64,000 nucleotides of DNA, taken from the NCBI RefSeq assembly GCF_026013545.1, contig NZ_JAPDOG010000001.1:99815-163814 (forward strand). Direction: 5' to 3'. Under the pieces are notes generated by a model that was not told the DNA's origin, did no database searches, and saw only the letters and a program-made list of their open reading frames with translations. Source of the stretch: Defluviimonas salinarum (GTDB lineage Bacteria > Pseudomonadota > Alphaproteobacteria > Rhodobacterales > Rhodobacteraceae). Below are positions 61,378 through 64,000 of this stretch, piece after piece. Every line of letters begins with the position of its first letter. The first letter of the stretch is position 1. A program made the translations under genes and the position numbers.

Positions 61378-63024
61378 TTACGCGTCGATCCACCACTTGT
61401 AGTGGTGATGCTCGAAGGTCGCGTGCATGTCGGTCGCGTGCAGGTTCTCCTTGAAGTGGCGGTAGATCGAGCGCCAGTAGGGCTGGATCAGCACGCCCTC
61501 GTCCTGCATCAGCTTCTCGATCTTGGCCATCACCTCGCGGCGGGCATCGGCGTCGGCGATCGCCATCGCTTCGGCCAGGAGCGAGTCGAACTCGGCACTC
61601 TTGAAGCCGGTCTCGTTCCAGGCTGCGGTGGAGGTGTAGGCGAGTGCCAGAACCTGGACACCGAGCGGGCGCATGTTCCACTCGGTGGCCGAGAACGGAT
61701 ACTTGGTCCAGTCGTTCCAGAAGGTCGAACCCGGCAGGATCGTCCGCTTCACGTTCAACCCGGCGTCGCGCAGCTGCGCCGCCACCGTGTCGCAGGTTGC
61801 CGCCTGCCAGCCGTCATCGACCGAGATCAGCTCGAACTCGGTGTCACCTTGACCGGCCTCGTCGAGCATTGCCTTCGCCCCGGCCGGATCGACCGTCAGC
61901 GGCGGCAGTTCGGCATATTCCGGATGGATCGGGCAGACATGGTGGTTTTCGGCCGGCGAGCCGAGGTTGGCGTAGCCAAGCTCCAGCACCACTGCGTTGT
62001 CGACGGCCAGTTGCAGCGCCTTGCGGACCTGCACGTTGTCATAGGGTGCCGAGAGCTGATTGAAGCGCACCGCGATCGTGGCCGAGGTGGTGGCTTCCGA
62101 CTTGGTCCAGCCGATGCTGTCGAAGATCTCCACGAAGTCGCCGTCGGTGCGGTGCACCATGTCGATCTCGTCGGCCTCGGCCGCGGCCAGGAAGGAAGAG
62201 GGATCGGTGCCGAGGTCGATATACTCGATGCGGTCGAGATACGGGCCGCCATAGACCTCGGTGCCCCACCAGGTAACGTCGGGATTGCGCACCAGCACCT
62301 GCTTGACGCCGACCTCGTTCGATTCGGGCATGTAGGGCCCGGTGCCGATCGGATTGGCCGCGGGATCGCCGCCGTCATAGCTCGAATGCACGACCGCGGC
62401 CGGATAGTCGGCCATGCCGGGGATGACCGTGATGTCGGGCATGTTGAGCGTCAGCTTGACGGTATGCGGATCGACCACGGAGATCGCGCCCTCGCGGGCC
62501 GTCTTGGTCGTCTCGTCGACGAGGCTCGCCATGCGCGCGGCCATCGAGTTGCCCTCGACATTGCCGTCGCACCAGCGGGTGATGTTGTTGGCCACATCGT
62601 CGGCGGTGAAGTCGTCGCCGTTGTTCCACTTCACGCCCTGGCGAAGCTTGAGCGTGTATTCGGTGGCGTCGTCGTTGACCTCCCAGCTTTCCAGCAGCAT
62701 GCCGCGGAAGGTGCCGTCGTTGTTGTATTCGACGAGATATTCCAGCCAGCCGCGGCTGAAGTTCGCCAATTCCGACCAGTCGTAGGTGCGCGGATCCTTG
62801 AGCGCCTTGGTCTCGAGCTGGCAGCGCACGGTGCCGCCCGCCTTGGCTTCCTGCGCGACCGCCTTCGGCGCAGCGAGGCCCAGCAGGCCGTAGGCGGCGG
62901 CGCTGGAGACGCCGAGCGCGGAAGCCCGAGTCAGGAACTCGCGGCGGCTCAGATCGCCCGCCTTGCATTCTTCGGCGTACTTCACGGCCGCCGGATGGAT
63001 CTCCGGCGTGTAGTGCTTGGTCAT
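61378..63024 (-). CDS. peptide-type ABC transporter substrate-binding protein (Tat-exported)
   Basis: A 548-residue family 5 solute-binding protein. A Tat motif ([21 protein letters not shown]) sits at residues 25-45, behind a 24-residue leader, with cleavage near KAVAQ. The mature domain has [18 protein letters not shown] and the [18 protein letters not shown] motif. A GGGAGGAAA ribosome site fixes the ATG at 63024. Substrate unknown; an AraC regulator lies upstream and glucokinase closes the cluster. Confidence 0.9.
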   Translation of the reverse strand: MTKHYTPEIHPAAVKYAEECKAGDLSRREFLTRASALGVSSAAAYGLLGLAAPKAVAQEAKAGGTVRCQLETKALKDPRTYDWSELANFSRGWLEYLVEYNNDGTFRGMLLESWEVNDDATEYTLKLRQGVKWNNGDDFTADDVANNITRWCDGNVEGNSMAARMASLVDETTKTAREGAISVVDPHTVKLTLNMPDITVIPGMADYPAAVVHSSYDGGDPAANPIGTGPYMPESNEVGVKQVLVRNPDVTWWGTEVYGGPYLDRIEYIDLGTDPSSFLAAAEADEIDMVHRTDGDFVEIFDSIGWTKSEATTSATIAVRFNQLSAPYDNVQVRKALQLAVDNAVVLELGYANLGSPAENHHVCPIHPEYAELPPLTVDPAGAKAMLDEAGQGDTEFELISVDDGWQAATCDTVAAQLRDAGLNVKRTILPGSTFWNDWTKYPFSATEWNMRPLGVQVLALAYTSTAAWNETGFKSAEFDSLLAEAMAIADADARREVMAKIEKLMQDEGVLIQPYWRSIYRHFKENLHATDMHATFEHHHYKWWIDA

Positions 63025-63200
63025 TCGCTTTCCTCCCTGCGAGTCTTTCACTCATTCCCCGCGCAACGTCCGGCCTTTGAGGTCGGTGCGTGGCGCAATG
63101 AAATTGCTCACCCGCGCATTGCGCATGCTTTTTTCCCCCACGTCAATTGCCGATTCCGTCACTTTTGGTCGAATTGCGACGTGGCATCTCGCCGTGGGCG

Positions 63201-64000
63201 TCAGCCGTTGCGGCGAAACGCCGAGGGTGTCTTTCCGGTCCGGTGCTGGAAGGCGCGGGTGAAATAGGCCGCCGAGGTAAAGCCCAGCGCCTCGGAGATA
63301 TGCCCTATCGGAAGGCGGGTCTCGCTCAGAAGCACCCGCGCCTCGTAGATTACCCGGTCGTGCAGGAGGTCGGAGGCGGAGCGGCCGCAGGTCTGGTTGC
63401 AGACGCGGGTGAGATGCGTTGGCGTCACGCCGAGTTCGCTGGCATAGGCGGCGACGCCCTTGCCCGACCGAAAATCGCGTTCGAGCAGGGTCGAGAAGCG
63501 GCCCGCGAGCCGGCGCGCGGCGTCGGGTTTCGTGGCCGATGCCGCCTGGGTCTCGACATGGCGTTCGAGCCAGACGCTGAGCAACCCGACATGGTGGTGC
63601 GCCGCGCGGGCCGCGGCGGGCTTGTCGCTGTCGAGCTCGCGCTGGATGTTGTCGATCAGGCCCGAAAGTTCCGCCTGCGGACCGGCATCGCGGATCCGTA
63701 GGTGTCGCGCGTCGGTCGGAAGCTCGAAACCGCGGCCCTGTCCGAAGAAAACGGCGGTGCCAAAGCTCTGGCCGCCGATCTCGAATCCGTGCATCGCGCC
63801 AGCCGGGATGAAGATCGCGTTGTGGGCGCCGTAGCCCCGTGTCACGCCATCGATCGTGATCCGCCCCTGGCCGCGCGTGAACCAGAGCAGGAGCGGCTCG
63901 CTCAGCGACCGCATCGCCTCGACCCGCCAGCGCCCGCCTGCGACGAGCCGCGCGATCGACACGACCCGCACCGGCGCGTTCCGTGCCCCCTGCAGCAATG
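63201..64000 (-). CDS. AraC-family transcriptional regulator (5' end outside window)
   Basis: At least 266 residues are visible; the frame stays open to the window edge, so the start may lie beyond. The N-terminal part is an AraC-type cupin sensor (GYGAHNAIFIPAGAMHGFEIG). The C-terminal double helix-turn-helix has VAAYASELGVTPTHLTRVCN and IGHISEALGFTSAAYFTRAFQ. It probably controls the ABC/glk operon; the 176-base gap 63025-63200 is AT-richer and should contain that promoter. Confidence 0.88.
   Translation of the reverse strand, partial: LLQGARNAPVRVVSIARLVAGGRWRVEAMRSLSEPLLLWFTRGQGRITIDGVTRGYGAHNAIFIPAGAMHGFEIGGQSFGTAVFFGQGRGFELPTDARHLRIRDAGPQAELSGLIDNIQRELDSDKPAAARAAHHHVGLLSVWLERHVETQAASATKPDAARRLAGRFSTLLERDFRSGKGVAAYASELGVTPTHLTRVCNQTCGRSASDLLHDRVIYEARVLLSETRLPIGHISEALGFTSAAYFTRAFQHRTGKTPSAFRRNG

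Noticed and set aside
1-64000. CRISPR arrays, insertion sequences, tRNA or rRNA genes
   Set aside because: No regularly spaced repeats, transposase genes, cloverleaf-like segments or rRNA-like sequence were noticed on reading; a dedicated scan (tRNAscan-SE, barrnap, ISfinder) would settle this.

Overview
The window is high-GC, densely coded DNA. Its gene content points to a marine-type alphaproteobacterium of the Rhodobacteraceae/Roseobacter group: DMSP demethylase (dmdA) beside acrylyl-CoA reductase (acuI), a full taurine pathway under a MocR-type TauR, a cytoplasmic SoeABC-type sulfite dehydrogenase, and a zwf-pgl-pgi sugar operon. The family-level assignment is inference from these genes; no rRNA or tRNA was seen.

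Layout. 1-3813: the 3' end of an Orn/Lys/Arg-decarboxylase-like PLP enzyme, an ATP-grasp ligase and a C45 Ntn-hydrolase/acyltransferase form an uncharacterised three-gene cluster. 3963-8332 (minus): a phosphomannomutase gene is followed by short, overlapping, mostly unrecognised ORFs, a DUF1629/Imm11-like protein with a signal peptide, a second copy of the mutase 3' end fused to a foreign head, and a frameshifted relic. This resembles a recombining cassette array, possibly of toxin/immunity remnants. 8485-13992: mannose-1-phosphate guanylyltransferase, a CmoA-like methyltransferase, a GT4 glycosyltransferase, a second methyltransferase and an epimerase, consistent with surface polysaccharide synthesis.

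14069-28915: tauABC (minus) diverges from tpa-tauR-xsc-tauE-ackA-soeABC (plus). Taurine is imported, transaminated to sulfoacetaldehyde and cleaved to acetyl phosphate plus sulfite. Acetate kinase can harvest ATP, and sulfite is exported or oxidised. Several CTGG-type boxes match the known TauR repeat. 29043-39434: a LysR regulator diverges from a HisD-like (HpsN-like) dehydrogenase and an Asp/Glu racemase. An enolase-superfamily enzyme with a peptide-type ABC transporter follows, probably controlled by a FadR-type GntR regulator; a 14-bp site is shared exactly by the two promoters.

39547-43097: DUF2182, DUF1326, dmdA and acuI lie head to tail. 43256-47001: zwf, pgl and pgi follow a perfect 16-bp LacI-type palindrome. 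47108-55796: a chemotaxis island has a large MCP and cheB on the plus strand, facing a tightly overlapping STAS-cheY-cheA-cheW-cheR-cheT-like operon on the minus strand. 55872-64000 (minus): an AraC regulator (cut by the window end), a second peptide-type ABC transporter and glucokinase. Stable hairpins follow all three binding-protein genes, probably tuning expression within each transport operon.
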